Notes under the pieces: generated by a model
The model's input: the letters and a program-made list of their open reading frames with translations, nothing else
The model's database searches: none
What the model was told of the DNA's origin: nothing
Assembly: GCA_963402885.1 (NCBI GenBank)
Contig: OY727102.1
Span: forward strand, 3,286,001-3,350,000
Reading direction: 5' to 3'
Length of the DNA stretch: 64,000 bases
Source of the DNA: Antedon bifida
Lineage: Eukaryota; Echinodermata; Crinoidea; Comatulida; Antedonidae
Program-made: the position numbers and the translations under genes
In this document: piece after piece, positions 45,991 to 58,756 of the stretch
How positions within the stretch are numbered: the stretch's first letter is position 1
How the letters are laid out: every line of letters starts with the position of its first letter

Positions 45991-46221
45991 CAAGCGTGTT
46001 CCCACTAGCGACGCAACGTAACGCAACGCTACGACTAAAGCTTGGTTCTCACTAGGGACGCAACGTAACGCAATATACGCAACGTAAGAAAATGCCCTTC
46101 CAATCATTGTGTTTTCCCCAGCCATGATTTCACGCAGGCGGGGGCAAACTCAATTACCGGAAGGGCATTTTCGTTCGTTGCGTAGATTGCGTTACGTTGC
46201 GTCGCTAGTGGGAACCAAGCT
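45991..46221. mobile_element. Short palindromic MITE (GGTTCCCACTAG family), second copy
   Basis: The right end is CTAGTGGGAACCAAGCTT. The left side has two successive tips (45991 and about 46036), as if one copy inserted into another. The arms carry GACGCAACGTAACGCAA and AAATGCCCTTCC. Confidence 0.7.
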
Positions 46222-46369
46222 TAAGATTAAAATTTAAAAAACAAAAGAATAACGAGAAATAACAAATTGATATGTTTAATACAAACAATTGATATAGCAT
46301 TGAGCATGGCGGGAACGGAATTTTATTTATTTGTTGAAAGAAAAATATTTTAAAGATTGATAAACTACA

Positions 46370-46500
46370 TTTGAAATATCAATGTCATCTCGTTCTCCTT
46401 TAAATTTTCGATAAATGATTGCAATTAATTTCCCCTTTGTTAAATATCTACAGTCCAAAGGTTGTCACGTTGATTTCTAGAAACCTACAAACTGCTAATA
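46370..46500 (-). pseudogene. Relic of a fourth ROCO copy (D), DED exon
   Basis: The plus-strand text ATTTTCGATAAATGATTGCAA..CCCCTTTGTT..GTCCAAAGGTTG follows the C-terminal exon of copy C (31830-31990) base by base, with deletions. On the minus strand it would encode the second DED-like domain, but the frame is broken. Its place upstream of gene C is where the 3' end of a further tandem copy is expected. Confidence 0.6.
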
Positions 46501-46529
46501 TTTTCAACATTGAAAAATAAGACAACAAA

Positions 46530-47690
46530 TATTTTGGTATTAGTTTTAATGATATTTCCTCCGTAAAGAATTAGTATTTAAAAAAACACAAATTAAAATA
46601 TCTTACCAGAATCAAACGTAGAAACATGGTTAGAGACATTTTAGAGACTTGCGTGTCATATTGTACAAATAATGACTAATTCATGAGTGCAATAGTACAA
46701 ATAAAATGGTTAGAAAACTATAACATTTCATCTTTCATGAAAATATTTTTAACACAAAACTACACTGCAAGTTGGTTTTCGAACGCGCAATGACCCTCAT
46801 GTCGCGCATGGCTGCTGTTGTAGTGTATTTATTATACTAAAATAATTGCACGGTTGGTGACGTAAGTTTTCAATGGAGTAATTATTGAATCTACCTTTTT
46901 TCAACCCGATTTAGTTTCCCTCTTAGAAAGAAGATTTGTAACAATTGTGCCCACATCTCAGAAGATTTAATTTTTAATTTTATGAATTAACTTTCTTTAA
47001 AACTAAATATTCGGCCAGTGCCAGATTTATAACACAGGCCTTATTTTGGGATGAGAAACAACAAACTTTCACAATTAGTTCCATGCTGTTGAATAACACA
47101 CAGTTTGTCAAAAGAAGGTACATGGCATAACTTCTGCACTTTGTCAAAGAATAGTCAATTAGAAAACATTGGCTGTATCATCAAGTTTGCAAATTTAATG
47201 TTTTCGTCACAATATACAGAATTGACATTGACAAAAAATACTTTGTACTTAGTATTACTTTTAATATTTCCTCCGTAAAGAATAAGTATTAAACAACACT
47301 GACGTTTAATAAATGTATCTTATAAGAATCAAACTTGTTTACTATACTATGCAAATATAGAAAGTACTAGAGTTGTATCAATTGTACCCACATCTCAAAA
47401 GATTTTATTTTCGACTGATAATATGGGGATTCTGGCTCTAATTTACTTTAATGGTAACACTTACTATTAATCTAAGAATACAAGCAAAGATTTGCGTTAA
47501 GATCAGAACTTTCTTTGAAACCAAACTAATACCAAATTTGGAAAACGAGAAAAGGAAAAATAGAAAGTTAAACTTTAGCGTTAACCAGGAAGAAAGATAT
47601 CCGGCCAATTCCAGATTTATAACACAGGCCTTGTGATTAAGGAGTTAGGAACAATAAACTTCCACCATTAGTTCCATGCTGTTGCCAAAT
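46530..47690. repeat. Diverged tandem duplication of about 0.5 kb
   Basis: Words recur in order: ATTTCCTCCGTAAAGAAT at 46553 and 47264, then CCCACATCTCA at 46951 and 47389, CCAGATTTATAACACAGGCC at 47021 and 47611, and TAGTTCCATGCTGTTG at 47080 and 47669. No gene supported; the 61-codon frame at 47451-47636 looks accidental. Confidence 0.6.
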
Positions 47691-48160
47691 TAACAAATGA
47701 GGGGTACAACAAATAGTAAAATAAGTGATTTCAAATTTTGCATTATATAATGCTTTTAATACAGTGGAAAGCTCCTGAAATAACATCGATCAATAGATTG
47801 TAGAATTCACGGTACAGCATTTGATGCAACCACTTTTGAAAGGTTATACCAGACGTCTAAGTAATACACAGATGTGATTATGCTATACACAAATATAAAT
47901 GTTTACTACAAAATGTGCTAATACATTATTACAATAATTACAATGAATTATATATTTTGAAAGACATTGTCTAAAAAATGGATACGGAATAATTATATAA
48001 ACAATACATTTTTGTATGAAATGTTAAATAGTATTAGAATTTCAATTGTAAAGGTATGAATGAGTCGTGGTAAGTCTGAAGAACCAGTAAGTTGTAGCAG
48101 TCACCCATATCGTTGAAATACTGTTGAAATATATTAATTTCCGATGATATTGCAAAATTA

Positions 48161-50159
48161 CTAAATTGGTGGTAACACCTTTAAGATAAAATTCTTCACA
48201 TCTAACATTTCCTGTAAAAATAAAAGGTAAATCATTTTGAAAAATCATCCAATTGGACATGGTCATCTAACACACAACTAAACCACCTATTATTCTTAAA
48301 AATATATTGTCCCCCAGAAAAAAATAATTCTTTAAAAATTGTTTGTTAATGCCATAGTAATGTCACATTATTCACTTTGACCAAAAATTGGATAGAAAAA
48401 AAATTATTTACCTGAAAAAACTGTAATTTAAAGCAAAAATTAGTCAAATTGGCAGCCAGCCAAATGAGTTTTTGGTTGAATTTAATAATTTATTTTGTCA
48501 TTTTATAAGTGAAATTTTGTTTCCGTTTTTTTTTCTACAGAAGTGATTAACATTATTAAAACTACAATATAACTGATTCAAAGTCTAATTTAATTAATCT
48601 TCATTCATCATGTTTTTGGGGGACATCTTTAAGTGTTATAAGCATACATCATCCGATACACAACTAAATCACCTATTATTCTTGTTACAGAGAGCATCAT
48701 CATACTGTGCATTAGCATACTGTGCATTATCCTCATTTCATCATTGTTGTTGATGCATCATCATCTCATTATTCACAACATTATCTTCACCATCCTTGAC
48801 TGACGTCAGAACCATTCAGTCATAACTGATACCATGCATTGTCATCATCTTAATTGGCAATCGTCACTATTCTTTGACATTGTCATCATTAATTTAATTG
48901 TCACGGTCAGTTTTGTCATCGTCCCTGTATATTATCATTTAATACAATAAAATGATCTGTTTTATTCTACAAGAAAGAGTCACTCTTTTATATTTATCAT
49001 ATTTTACATACTTTTGCTGATGAACTGTGTTCTAGCCCTGGATAGGTTGTAAATGTGTGATTTGTACACATTTTGGACACTACACTCGCAGTCATCTGTC
49101 CGAATTTATAATTCACCATAGGGTCACGGTCACCATGACATTGAAGAATTGGGAATGAATTGTCACCTTTTGAAGCCTACAACATATAAACAAAAACATT
49201 TCATGATTATTTTTATATTTCTAATAGATGGCACAATATTGACATTTGTGGTGTAAGTTTGTTTTTAATAAATATGTTTACACCACTAACCTCTGGAAAA
49301 GATGCATGCAAAGGAAGCCAACAACTTAGACAAACTACACCACCAACGGGTTGCGGATTTGACAGTGCTGAGTACAAAGCTACAGCGCCCCCTTGTGAGA
49401 AACCACCAATTATGATTCTTGAACGATCAATACCAGCTTTCATTTCTTCTTCAATAATACTTTGTACTTAAAAGATGGTTTAATTTGAATTAGTAAATAA
49501 ACTGTTAAATTATTGTAATAATAATGAATATAAAGAGAGTAAACAATTATGTAATGGATGTGAACTCATTTTCCCACCTTAACACAATTGAAGACTTACT
49601 AAGTTTAGATGAATTGATAATACCAGCAGAATCTTCACTACCAGTAAATGATAACGAAACAATATCAAACCAGGCAGGCATTTGAAATCCACTGTTTAGA
49701 GTCACAGGTATTGTGGGCCTATGTAAAAAAAAATAATGTTTTAGACTGTTTATAATTGCTACCGTATAGTGTATAGTATCTATTGTGTTACTTATTCTTT
49801 GTGTCTTATTTGTACAATTTCATTTATTCAGTATAATAATTGTTAATTAATACTTACGCTGTTGGACAAATGTACTTGATATGAGGTTCTTTAAACGAAT
49901 CTAGTCCTGCAGCCCATGAATGTCTAACACAAATGAAAAATAAGAAAACACAATAAGAGAACACAATAAAAAATAAGAGAACACCACAAAAATTAATGAT
50001 GTATATAAATTATTGTTTAATTATAATTATTTAAAAACAAATATTTTCACTATATTGTCACTTACCCAGTATCACCCAAGCCATGTAGAAAGATAACCTG
50101 AAAAAAAAGTTAAATTAATATCCATTCTAGGCACAAATTGATTACTATGAATAGGAAAA

Positions 50160-50199
<40 letters not shown>

Positions 50200-50401
50200 G
50201 GGCATACAAAGGATGTGTCAATTGGACAAATTGAAAGTAAAAATTGTGAATTAATTAACATTTGAAAAAGTAAATTAAAAGGTTGATACAAACCGAGGCT
50301 GTATGTTTTGCTGTTGGCTTGACTGTTGCTGAGCCGGCCATAATTGAGTATGAATTGCCACACATACACCGTACAAGTGATGGTAGGAATAAGAGTGTTA
50401 T
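48161..50401 (-). CDS. LYPLA1/2-like: Acyl-protein thioesterase / lysophospholipase (LYPLA family)
   Basis: Exons on the minus strand: 50294-50401 (ATG at 50339-50341; the rest is 5' UTR), 50066-50097, 49858-49923, 49600-49718, 49291-49466, 49012-49176, 48161-48211 (TAG). The coding parts sum to 657 nt: 218 residues plus stop, as usual for the family. It is an alpha/beta hydrolase that removes palmitate from cytosolic-face proteins. The triad is visible: Ser in GGFSQGG, Asp in HGDRDPMV, His in GLEHSS. FLHGLGDTGHSW carries the oxyanion-loop motif. The C-terminus EMLDVKNFILKVLPPI matches vertebrate LYPLA1 and LYPLA2. A further 5' UTR exon probably lies upstream, since an AG acceptor borders 50401. 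It faces away from LRRC28. Confidence 0.93.
48308..48626. mobile_element. MITE with TGTCCCCC ends, first copy
   Basis: About 319 bp beginning TGTCCCCCAG and ending GGGGGACA. Internally it shares AAAATTGGATAGAAAAAAAA, TACCTGAAAAAA and TTTAATTAATCTTCAT with the element at 61167. It lies in the last intron of the LYPLA gene. Confidence 0.75.
50166..50201. repeat. (TAA)n microsatellite
   Basis: About twelve trinucleotide repeats in LYPLA intron 1. Confidence 0.9.
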
Positions 50402-51340
50402 CTATCAACAAGAGAAAACATATATAATACAGTAGCTATAAAGTAGATATAGTTAACATTTTACAGTATGTAGTCCTACTACCAGCAGCAATATCAAATC
50501 TATTATTGTCAGAATGGTTCTAAATAATATTAAAATCATTGTTTATTCAACACAAATATAGTAGTAGGTCACATCGTTTAACCAGAGACGAGTGAAACAC
50601 AAATAAACTCATTTTACGTCACATGAATGGGAAAAACAAAAACAAAAAAAAGTCTCATCAGCTTTTAAAAATTCTGTTTCATCAATATTTTTGGTTAAAA
50701 CAAATGTTTTATATTATCATTTATGCCTAGGTAGGCTATCCATTTCAAATCAATATAGGCCTAGGCATATATTATAGGTTTAGTATACTATTATTATTAA
50801 TATGTATTCATTTTCTTCCTTTATTTGCTTTTTTAAAGGTAAAAAAAAGTCTGCCAATATAATAAAAATAATAATTAACATATTGAATGTGTAGACATGG
50901 ATGGCTTGGGCTCTATTACTACTCTACCTGACCGAGGAAATAGGTCCTAGACCTACTACTACATACCTAGGCCTAGCTAGGCCTTGTCTTGACTAGGCCT
51001 ACCAACTCTTAACAGGGGCGAACTAGCCAACACACAACACAGAAGCTAGGATTCGGAGGCTAGCCTAGCCTAGCTTATTGAATTTAGCTTGCTTAACAAC
51101 CTTTTTAATTGAATCAACTTTATTTACATAATTTATAAATAAGTAAATTTCTTACAGGTGTTGCTTTTAAATAATTTTTAAGCAGCAATTTTGTTTTGAA
51201 TAAAATCATAGATCTTCATAAAAAAATAAACCAACATCTATTCTTCCAGGTTCTAAAAACATACCAATTTGGTCGATGAAGCAAGGTTATCTATTCAATT
51301 TGTACTACGTAACGTCTGTAGAAAAGTCTACTTGGTTGAA
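50402..51340. other. Upstream region of the LYPLA gene
   Basis: No ORF. It probably contains a 5' untranslated exon and promoter. Several TAGGCCTA-type words cluster at 50730-51070. No precise start site can be called. Confidence 0.35.
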
Positions 51341-51344
51341 CTGA

Positions 51345-51410
51345 ACTATTGGAGCCAGTGGAGCACAGTGATATAAAATAGAAATAAGTCACTGAATTTT
51401 AATATCTTTT
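51345..51410 (-). repeat. Inverted copy of the 53.8-54.1 kb repeat
   Basis: GAGCCAGTGGAGCACAGTG and AAATAGAAATAAGTCACT here are the reverse complement of words repeated at 53780-54070. Confidence 0.65.
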
Positions 51411-51520
51411 CATATTAAGCATATTTGAATACCTACCGGTATGGTACCATACATGTTCGACAATACAGTGTCACATATCTCTATTTAAAAAAAAAACAAT
51501 ATTAAAAAAAAAAAAAAAAT

Positions 51521-51590
51521 ATCCGTCGAGGTTCGAACCCCAGCCGGTAGCACTCAAAACTGAGCATTAACCGTTACGCCACCAAGTACA
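51521..51590 (-). tRNA. Degenerate tRNA-like sequence (pseudogene or SINE head)
   Basis: On the minus strand TGGCGTAACGGTTA (A box) and GGGGTTCGAACCTC (B box) are spaced as in a tRNA, followed by a T run that would end pol III transcription. The anticodon stem does not pair properly, so it is not a functional tRNA. Confidence 0.45.
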
Positions 51591-51683
51591 TGATTGAAAA
51601 GCTGATAATAGTCTATTTATACGTGTATTACGTAATTGATCATTACGTCATGAATATCCTATTAAGCTTGCTAAAACCAAAAT

Positions 51684-51948
51684 GATCAGTTAGCTCAGTC
51701 GTCTGAGCGTCGTGTTAACAACACGTATGTCGTGGGTTCGATTCCCACGCTGGTCGGTGGAATAGAGTTAAGGCTATGCGAGCCACTGTGTTTGGGGTTC
51801 ACAGATCATACGTCCCCCTTTCCACCACACATCATGAGGCGACAACATCAATGCATCTGGTGATGTGGTGGAAACGACCCCAAAAGGCTGTGGCAGGGCC
51901 TTAGTGCTGAGGCAGGGAGAGCACATTTACCATCTTTTTTTTTTTTTT
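51684..51948 (+). mobile_element. tRNA-Val-like SINE ending in poly-T
   Basis: The first 72 bases (51684-51755) fold as a nearly complete tRNA. The acceptor GATCAGT/GCTGGTC pairs throughout with G-U allowed, the D arm is GCTC/GAGC, the loop is TTAACAA (anticodon AAC), and the T arm is GTGGG/CCCAC around TTCGATT. There is no stop in pol III signals, and about 190 bases of body follow, with GGCAGGGCCTTAGTGCTGAG, ending in about 15 T. The body and tail favour a SINE over a tRNA gene. Confidence 0.65.
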
Positions 51949-54075
51949 TGGCTCTCGCAAACTGCTTTGGTGGTGTAAATTTTATGTTTAGCGCCCTCAA
52001 TTTATTTTAATGTAAAAAAGGGAATTAATTCTCTTCGTTACGTGTTTAGAAGAGAATTAATTTTATCTCATCGTAGTTTGGTATGCCGTGCGTTTGTTAT
52101 GCAAATGAGTGTGCACATGTTCGTGGGAAAGATGGTATTGTTAGTCATTCGCGATCAACACACAACACTGTTCAATTTTTATTTTGTTAATCTTTTACAT
52201 TAGAATTGTAATTCTACCGTTACACATTATATAGTGTACTTTTAAATATCCGTTTCATGCAAGATAGTGTATTGTAGGCCTACTAATATGTTGTGAATAA
52301 AAGTTTATGGTAGAATAAATAAATATGTTTTAAGCAGATCTTCGAAATTGAAGCATAATTATGAAGTCGAGTTTTTTAAAACCCAACCTAAAATTCGCAT
52401 CTGGATAGTTGAAATTTAGCATTATAATTATCAAAGGTGATATGATAATTCTAATTGTTTTCTAAATTATAGAAATATTGAAATTAGTAAGTAGGCTTTT
52501 GTGTGCTAGCTCTGTTTGTATTTCATAATTTTGTTTTGTTGAATTACCGTCATTGCATGTCTCACACTTGGGAAACAATCACCATTGTATGGCTGGTCCT
52601 GAAGACTTTTATATTTCGTTTCATAATTTCCGAGGACTAAGCTTTCATTCTTAGCTCTGCCCCAACCATGGTGAGCTTAACTGGAGACTTAATATTTTAA
52701 TTTCATATTTCAATAAATATTTTTTTCAAAATTGTCTTTACTCAGCCCCAATCATGGTGGGGTAGTGAAGACTCTTATATATCATGTTTCAAAATACTAT
52801 AGGTGTCATTTCTGGGGACCTTGTAGCTATTTTAAACAGTTTGATAAGCCCTGCGTTGTTATGCAAATGAGTTTGTGCAGGTGTAATTGGGAAGATGGTA
52901 TTTTTAGTCCTACGCGGTGAACACGCCACAAAATTAAATTTAAAAGTTAAATTTTGATTTTGTTAATCTTTATTAGAAATTCAAATCATGTAAAAATACA
53001 ATTTTTCTAAATTAATTATTTTCGTTACGCGTTACGTGTTGAGAAGAGAATGTATCTCTCATCATAGTTTGGTATGCCGTTCGTTGTTATACAAATGAGT
53101 TTGTGCAGGTGTAGTAGGAAAGATGGTTAGTCATTCGCGGTCAACGCGCCCCACCGTTAAATTTTGATTTTGTTAATCAATGTTGCAACATTCGATTCTT
53201 CATAGTAGTTGGTGTGTATGGCCGCGCCGTCCCAGAATAAACATGTTTTAAACAGATAGTCTCCGATGGTTTTTGTATGAGGTTAATGGAGAGTGAAATA
53301 AGATCAAATATAGAACATTTGCAAAGATGCCGATTTCTAGACCAATTTCGAAGCTTAGACTAATTCCGCCGCCGGGCTAGGCCTTAGGCATATACGAAGT
53401 CGAGTTTTTAAAGTAGAAAACCCCACCTAAAATGTTGAAGTCGCGTCTGGATAGTTGAAATTTTAACATTATCATAATGTATAGTAAGTATAAGTATAAG
53501 TGCAATTATGGGCTCTATTTTCATTATTAGCTCTGCCTCAACTATGGATGGGCTGTACTAGACACTTAATATTTAATTTCATACTTCAATGAATAGGTGG
53601 ACTTTCCGGGGACACTAAATAAGTATTTATCTAAGATAAACGCAAGTTATTAAAATCACTGATATGGCTTGAAACTAATTTTTCTTTTCCATTACGGATG
53701 GAGTAAGCGATATTGAACTATATTGAAATATTTTTGAATTCCAGAAGTATTTTTTTCTCAATGTTTTTGTATGTGACTAATTCGCTGTGCTCCACCACTG
53801 GCGCCAAATTGGATCCACTGGAGCACAGTGTATTAACATACGAAAATATATTGAAACTTAATTGGGTCCACTGCCAGGAGCACAGTGTATTAACATACGA
53901 AAATATATTAACATTCAGTGACTTATTTCTATTTTATATCACAGTGCTACACTGGTGCCAAATTGGGTCCACTTGAGCACAGTGTTTTAACATACGAAAC
54001 GATATTAAAAGTAGTGACTTATTTCTATTTTATATCACTGTGTTACCCTGGTGCTAAATTGGGTCCACTTGAGCA
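51949..54075. repeat. Diverged local repeats between LYPLA and LRRC28
   Basis: Two families. The first repeats TGCAAATGAGTNTGTGCA and GTTAGTCATTCGCG at about 52080-52180, 52855-52930 and 53040-53180, with AGCTCTGCC(C/T)CAAC(C/T)ATGG at 52650 and 53530. The second is a 3-4 unit array at 53780-54075 with GGTGCCAAATTGGGTCCACT, GAGCACAGTGT and TAACATACGAAA. No gene was seen. Confidence 0.6.
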
Positions 54076-54134
54076 GTTACCGTAGTACTATTTCTATTAT
54101 TGAGTTAATAAAGGCATAAATGGCGCTCCGTAGA

Positions 54135-55005
54135 GAAGTAGAGAATGAATGAAGTGTCAGAATGACCAAAGAATATATATCACAAGAATGAGTAATCCGC
54201 GATTTTCCCTGTAACAGTAATATTGTCCATGTGGTAGGGCGCCGCCATAAGTGAGGATGTATCTGGGATGTATACAACTTTTTGTGACGGTTACACTAAT
54301 CAAAGGCTGGACCACCGGTAGTATTTTCATGATAAAAAATGCTATCAACTACATGCCAACATCATATTAAATGCTGTTTGGATATTTAATTGTTCGTTTC
54401 ATGCAATTTATTTAGTAAAAACTGCCGAATAAACAGATCGCTTCATCAACCGGGCGCTACGATAGCGCTACCGGGCGTGTTGGTGTTTACGCGTTTTCAC
54501 AAAGGATAGTTTAATAATATTCCTATATTTAACTTGTTTCTGGTAAAACAAATAAATGTCAATGAAATTTAACATTGTATTCTATTAATAACATGTATTT
54601 TATACTAATTTATATCATAAAAACAATACCTAATTTACCGGGCGTAGATTAGTACGCGGCAATGGTAAAGAATAGGCCGTGCTGAGTAACGCTTCGTTGA
54701 TTTTTGGTGTTGCTGTTTTAGGCCTTTTTTGTGAACTAATTTAGCATGTTAGAAAATAATTGTCTGTAGAAGTGAATGTACACTAGTTTGTTATTAAATA
54801 TGTATTATAAAATGGTTTACAATTGCAAAATATATTATCATAATTCTATTTAATGTGACATGTACAATATCTATTAAATCAAGTCTTATTTAGTCGGTAT
54901 ACATCCGCCCTTATGAGGGCGGCATCACTCTCTGTTACAAATTTCTCATGCAAAAATCGCGGATTACTCATTCTTGTGATATATATTCTTTGGAATGACC
55001 TCTTT
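54135..55005. repeat. Inverted repeat pair flanking about 740 bp
   Basis: GAATATATATCACAAGAATG..TAATCCGCGATTTT at 54165-54207 recurs inverted at 54952-54996. It is probably a TIR element just upstream of LRRC28; the unique interior has no transposase. Confidence 0.65.
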
Positions 55006-55559
55006 TAATATACCTCAAACGAGGGGCCAGCAAAAATACGTACCTGTGTGGGTGCTGGGTGAGGATCCGAGAAGCATTGGCAAGCATCCGAGAGGCACAT
55101 CGGAAGTAAGGAACTTTTTAGCCTGGGCCTCCTAGCAGCCTAAATATCTTTAGGAAAGAATTATTTAGCCTAGTTAGTAGACTAACTAAGTAGGCCTAAC
55201 TAGGCCTGATATATAATAATGTAAGCTTTAGGCCTAACTAATATTATATTAATAATATAATAATATGCTAGTACAGTATGTAAAAGGCATGCTGTGGCAA
55301 TTAACCACAAACACGTGGAGAGTCGATCACTCTCAGAGAAGAGTGGTTGGAGGGCAGTAATACTATAAGGGCACCGGCGCCTCTCCTAATAATAATAATC
55401 ATAAGATCATGTATGTAGGCCTACTCTGTATGGTGTCATTCTGTACAAAATACCATTGCAACTGCAAGTTGCTGCAAGTTCAATAAATTGGTTAAAATAA
55501 AATTGTTGTTATTATTTCAGATAGAATGCAGAATGACTAGTTAGTAGTAGTACACAATG

Positions 55560-58351
55560 CAGTAGCACCAGACCTCAAACTGTAGAAGTAGAAGACAGGG
55601 AGGCTAACAGTATTACTGATATATTAGAAGAATGCAGAATTCTTGGCCACAAACTTGTATACCTTAATTATAAAGGATTGACAGAATTGCCAACACAACT
55701 TTTCAAAGATAATGCCTTTCTACATGTTGAAGGCATCTACCTTAAACGGAATCTATTACAGACACTTGTAAGTGTTAGAATACAAGAGATTCATCAATTT
55801 TAACCTGAAAAAATCTAATTAAATTTCAATAGCGATTTTTTAAACCATTTTAATATTAGTAATGTGTTGGTATTCTGTTAAACAACATTTCTCTCCATAG
55901 CCTCAAGATTTAAAGTTTTTATCAAACCTGAAAGAACTGTAAGTTTACCTATGAAAATATTATTTCAGTAACAAATGTTGTGTGGTTACTGCTTGTGATG
56001 ACTATAAATGAAATGAAATTTTTCCACTGAAATTTAGGAATAAAGGAACAATTACTGTAAATAATAATACCATAGATTAATTGTTTAATAATATATTGTT
56101 TTTAGGTATTTACCTTCTAATATGATAACTGACCTTCCTGAAGGTAATGTGTTTTTATGGTTTTTAAGACATTTATAAATATTTAAATGATTTGAAGAGA
56201 ATAGATGCATGCTCTAAAAATTGATAATCCAAACAAATTCTGTTCAGTTGACTTTCATCCTGTTAGTAGTTACATATAGTTTAATATTAATGAATAATTG
56301 AATATAAATTAATAATTGCATCATGTTATTTTTCTCTTCCTTTATAGATATAAGTGAATTGTCAAAGTTAGAATCGCTAGATCTCAGTATGAACAATCTT
56401 ACGCATATACCTTGCTGTGTGTTTGATATTAAATCATTGAAGACACTTGTCTTGTCACAGAATTCCATTGTTCATCTCTCACCAGGTAGCTATTCATGTT
56501 AAAATTACAGTCTTGTTGGTGAGGTTTGGTAAGGTTTCAACCTGACCACTTTTTGGCAGAAGCCTTTAAAAATAACCCCATGGCCCACACGACAACCGCA
56601 CCACCTTAAATCTCATGGCTACGGCACTGTAATTCAATGGGTTTTTTTCTCTAATCTGCAGAGGTAGATAATACAATTTTATACATTATTACAGAGGGGT
56701 GGGGGGCGGGGGATGGGGTGGTGTCTGAAGAACCGCTTATAATGTATCTTTTTAACATTGGGGTTTGTACTTTTTTAAAGTAAAGCATGAGTATGCATTT
56801 TGTGATCTTGTATGTATTTGCAGTACGCTACCATCCACTTATTTGGTAATATTTTACATCCATAGATATTGGCAAAATGACTGGATTAGTGACACTTATA
56901 TTAAACCATAACAAATTAACATCTCTACCTAGTGATATTCAAAATTGCTCTTCACTACAGACATTAAATCTTGACAAAAACTTTTTGAGTGTGGTTCCTC
57001 GACAAATCACGGTCCTCCATTGTTTAGAAGAATTATCAATTACTGGAAACAAGCTTCTGTACTTGCCAATGGGTATGTGCTTTTATGTACTTTATTTTTT
57101 TCATTATCATTTTTGCTTTGATTTTTGTTTTTGAAGTAAACCCATATTAACATTATTATTTTTTCCAAATATTATAACTTTTTGCGATATTTATACATTC
57201 ATTTGGCTGGAAAATATTTGTAATGTAATATTGATTTTCTAAATTGTATAAAAATAAATAAAAATAAAAATTGAATCAAAATAAAAAAAAAAACAATAAT
57301 ATACTGTACAATCTTGATTATTTAAGATTGAAACCCTAAAAGAAGACATACTGTTCTATTTTACTCATGTATATAAAAGAGAAGTAATTTTGTTTATGGT
57401 AATAGTAAGAGAAAGATGTAGGAAAGTTTTCTCTTTTACTTTAAGATCTTGGGTACTGCGCAAATTTAAAAAGAGTATATGCTGATAACAATGGATTGGT
57501 TAAGTCTGTGCCTTTTAGTCTGTGGTCAAAAGAAGTTGGAACATACCGGTATGTGTAACGTTCACATTACAGTGTTCATATTCACTACTGTTGAAAAGTA
57601 ATGTCAGGCTCAGACCGACCCAAGTTTTTTATATACAGTATAAACCATCCATACAATGTAGAATAGTGGTTACCAACATAAATTGTTTTTTTTTTAGGTG
57701 TGGAACTGAATCCAATTCACGTCGCATAGAATTCAAAGAAGGCAATATGTCTGCTCACATACCAGATGAAATTCAAAATATCTGGTCACGTCCTGGATTA
57801 CCAGTAACCTCGTTGCTCGAACTGTCCTTTAGAGTTGTTAATAAATACAAAGGTTCGTCAGCTATTGCTATTTTATTTAGTTCAGATAAAATCAATAAAT
57901 AGTTAGCAGAACCATGTAGAACCAAGTATAATCCCATGTTCGAGTATAATCTTGCCCCTTAATTTAGGCAAATGTTGAACACAGAACTTTGGTAAACTCC
58001 ATTAATGTAATCGGAGTGTAATCCCATCGCCTAAGTTTTGCCAAATTTCATACACAGGCCGGAGGCCCCTAGAAGCAATACATTCCTACTAAAATGTAAT
58101 CATCATATTTTGTAATTACAGATATTTTACAGATGTCAAGACTACCACGGAGTTTAAAAGATCTGGCTGCATTTGCAACTGCTCACTGTGAATTCCATGG
58201 TTGCAACAGGCCTTTGTTTACAGCTGGCTATCCTCATCTCATGAAGCACCCAATAACTACTCATCGGCAATCTAATTCTATTACTTTTTTAGGGCTTTGC
58301 TGTTCTGTAAAGTGTCTGGACTTATTTACTAAGTTTCCACTTCCGTTATAA
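55560..58351 (+). CDS. LRRC28: Leucine-rich repeat-containing protein 28
   Basis: Coding exons: about 55590-55767, 55901-55938, 56106-56143, 56348-56485, 56866-57072, 57446-57548, 57698-57852, 58122-58351 (TAA). Each junction keeps the frame. The start shows LVYLNYKGLTELP, like LNYRNLHHFP of human LRRC28. About nine LRRs follow (LESLDLSMNNLTHIP, LVTLILNHNKLTSLP, LEELSITGNKLLYLP). The C-terminal part has paired Cys (HGCNRPLF, CCSVKCL) matching the CSEPMF and CCSTQCL of the vertebrate protein. Its function is poorly known. No in-frame ATG is present in the first recognised exon, which has an upstream in-frame TGA, so the start codon must be in an earlier exon that I could not fix. Confidence 0.9.
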
Positions 58352-58756
58352 AGTCAATTTCATTTGAACATCTGTGTATGTGTATATTATGTATAATAAT
58401 AAGATTTGTTCAATTCAATTTTATTTATTGTCATAAGATACATCATAATATATAATAAAAAAAATGAGAGTTTTAAAAAAGTAAAATGCATTTCTGCTGG
58501 AGTTAAATAAGCTTTCAGACTAGTTCCACCAGAAAAGTATCTAAGTCAAATATGTATATATAAATAAACATTTCAAGAGTATACAGGTACTGAAGATTCT
58601 ATTTTGTTTTCATATTTCAAATTATAGGTGTAAACTGCTACCGTCTATCAAAAACAGATAATATCAATATTGTAAACACAAAACCCCATAAGAAGATACT
58701 AAAATGTACAATTCGAACATACAAAAACTAACCTATTTTTTAAATATATATAAGTA

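Noticed and set aside
51521..51590. Functional tRNA gene on the minus strand
   Set aside because: A and B boxes are present but the anticodon stem does not pair, so it is at best a pseudogene or SINE head.
54996..55106. ORF starting MTSFNIPQTRG as first exon of LRRC28
   Set aside because: It ends at a plausible donor, but its phase does not match any acceptor leading into the LRRC28 frame, and the peptide does not resemble the family's N-terminus. It also overlaps an inverted repeat end.
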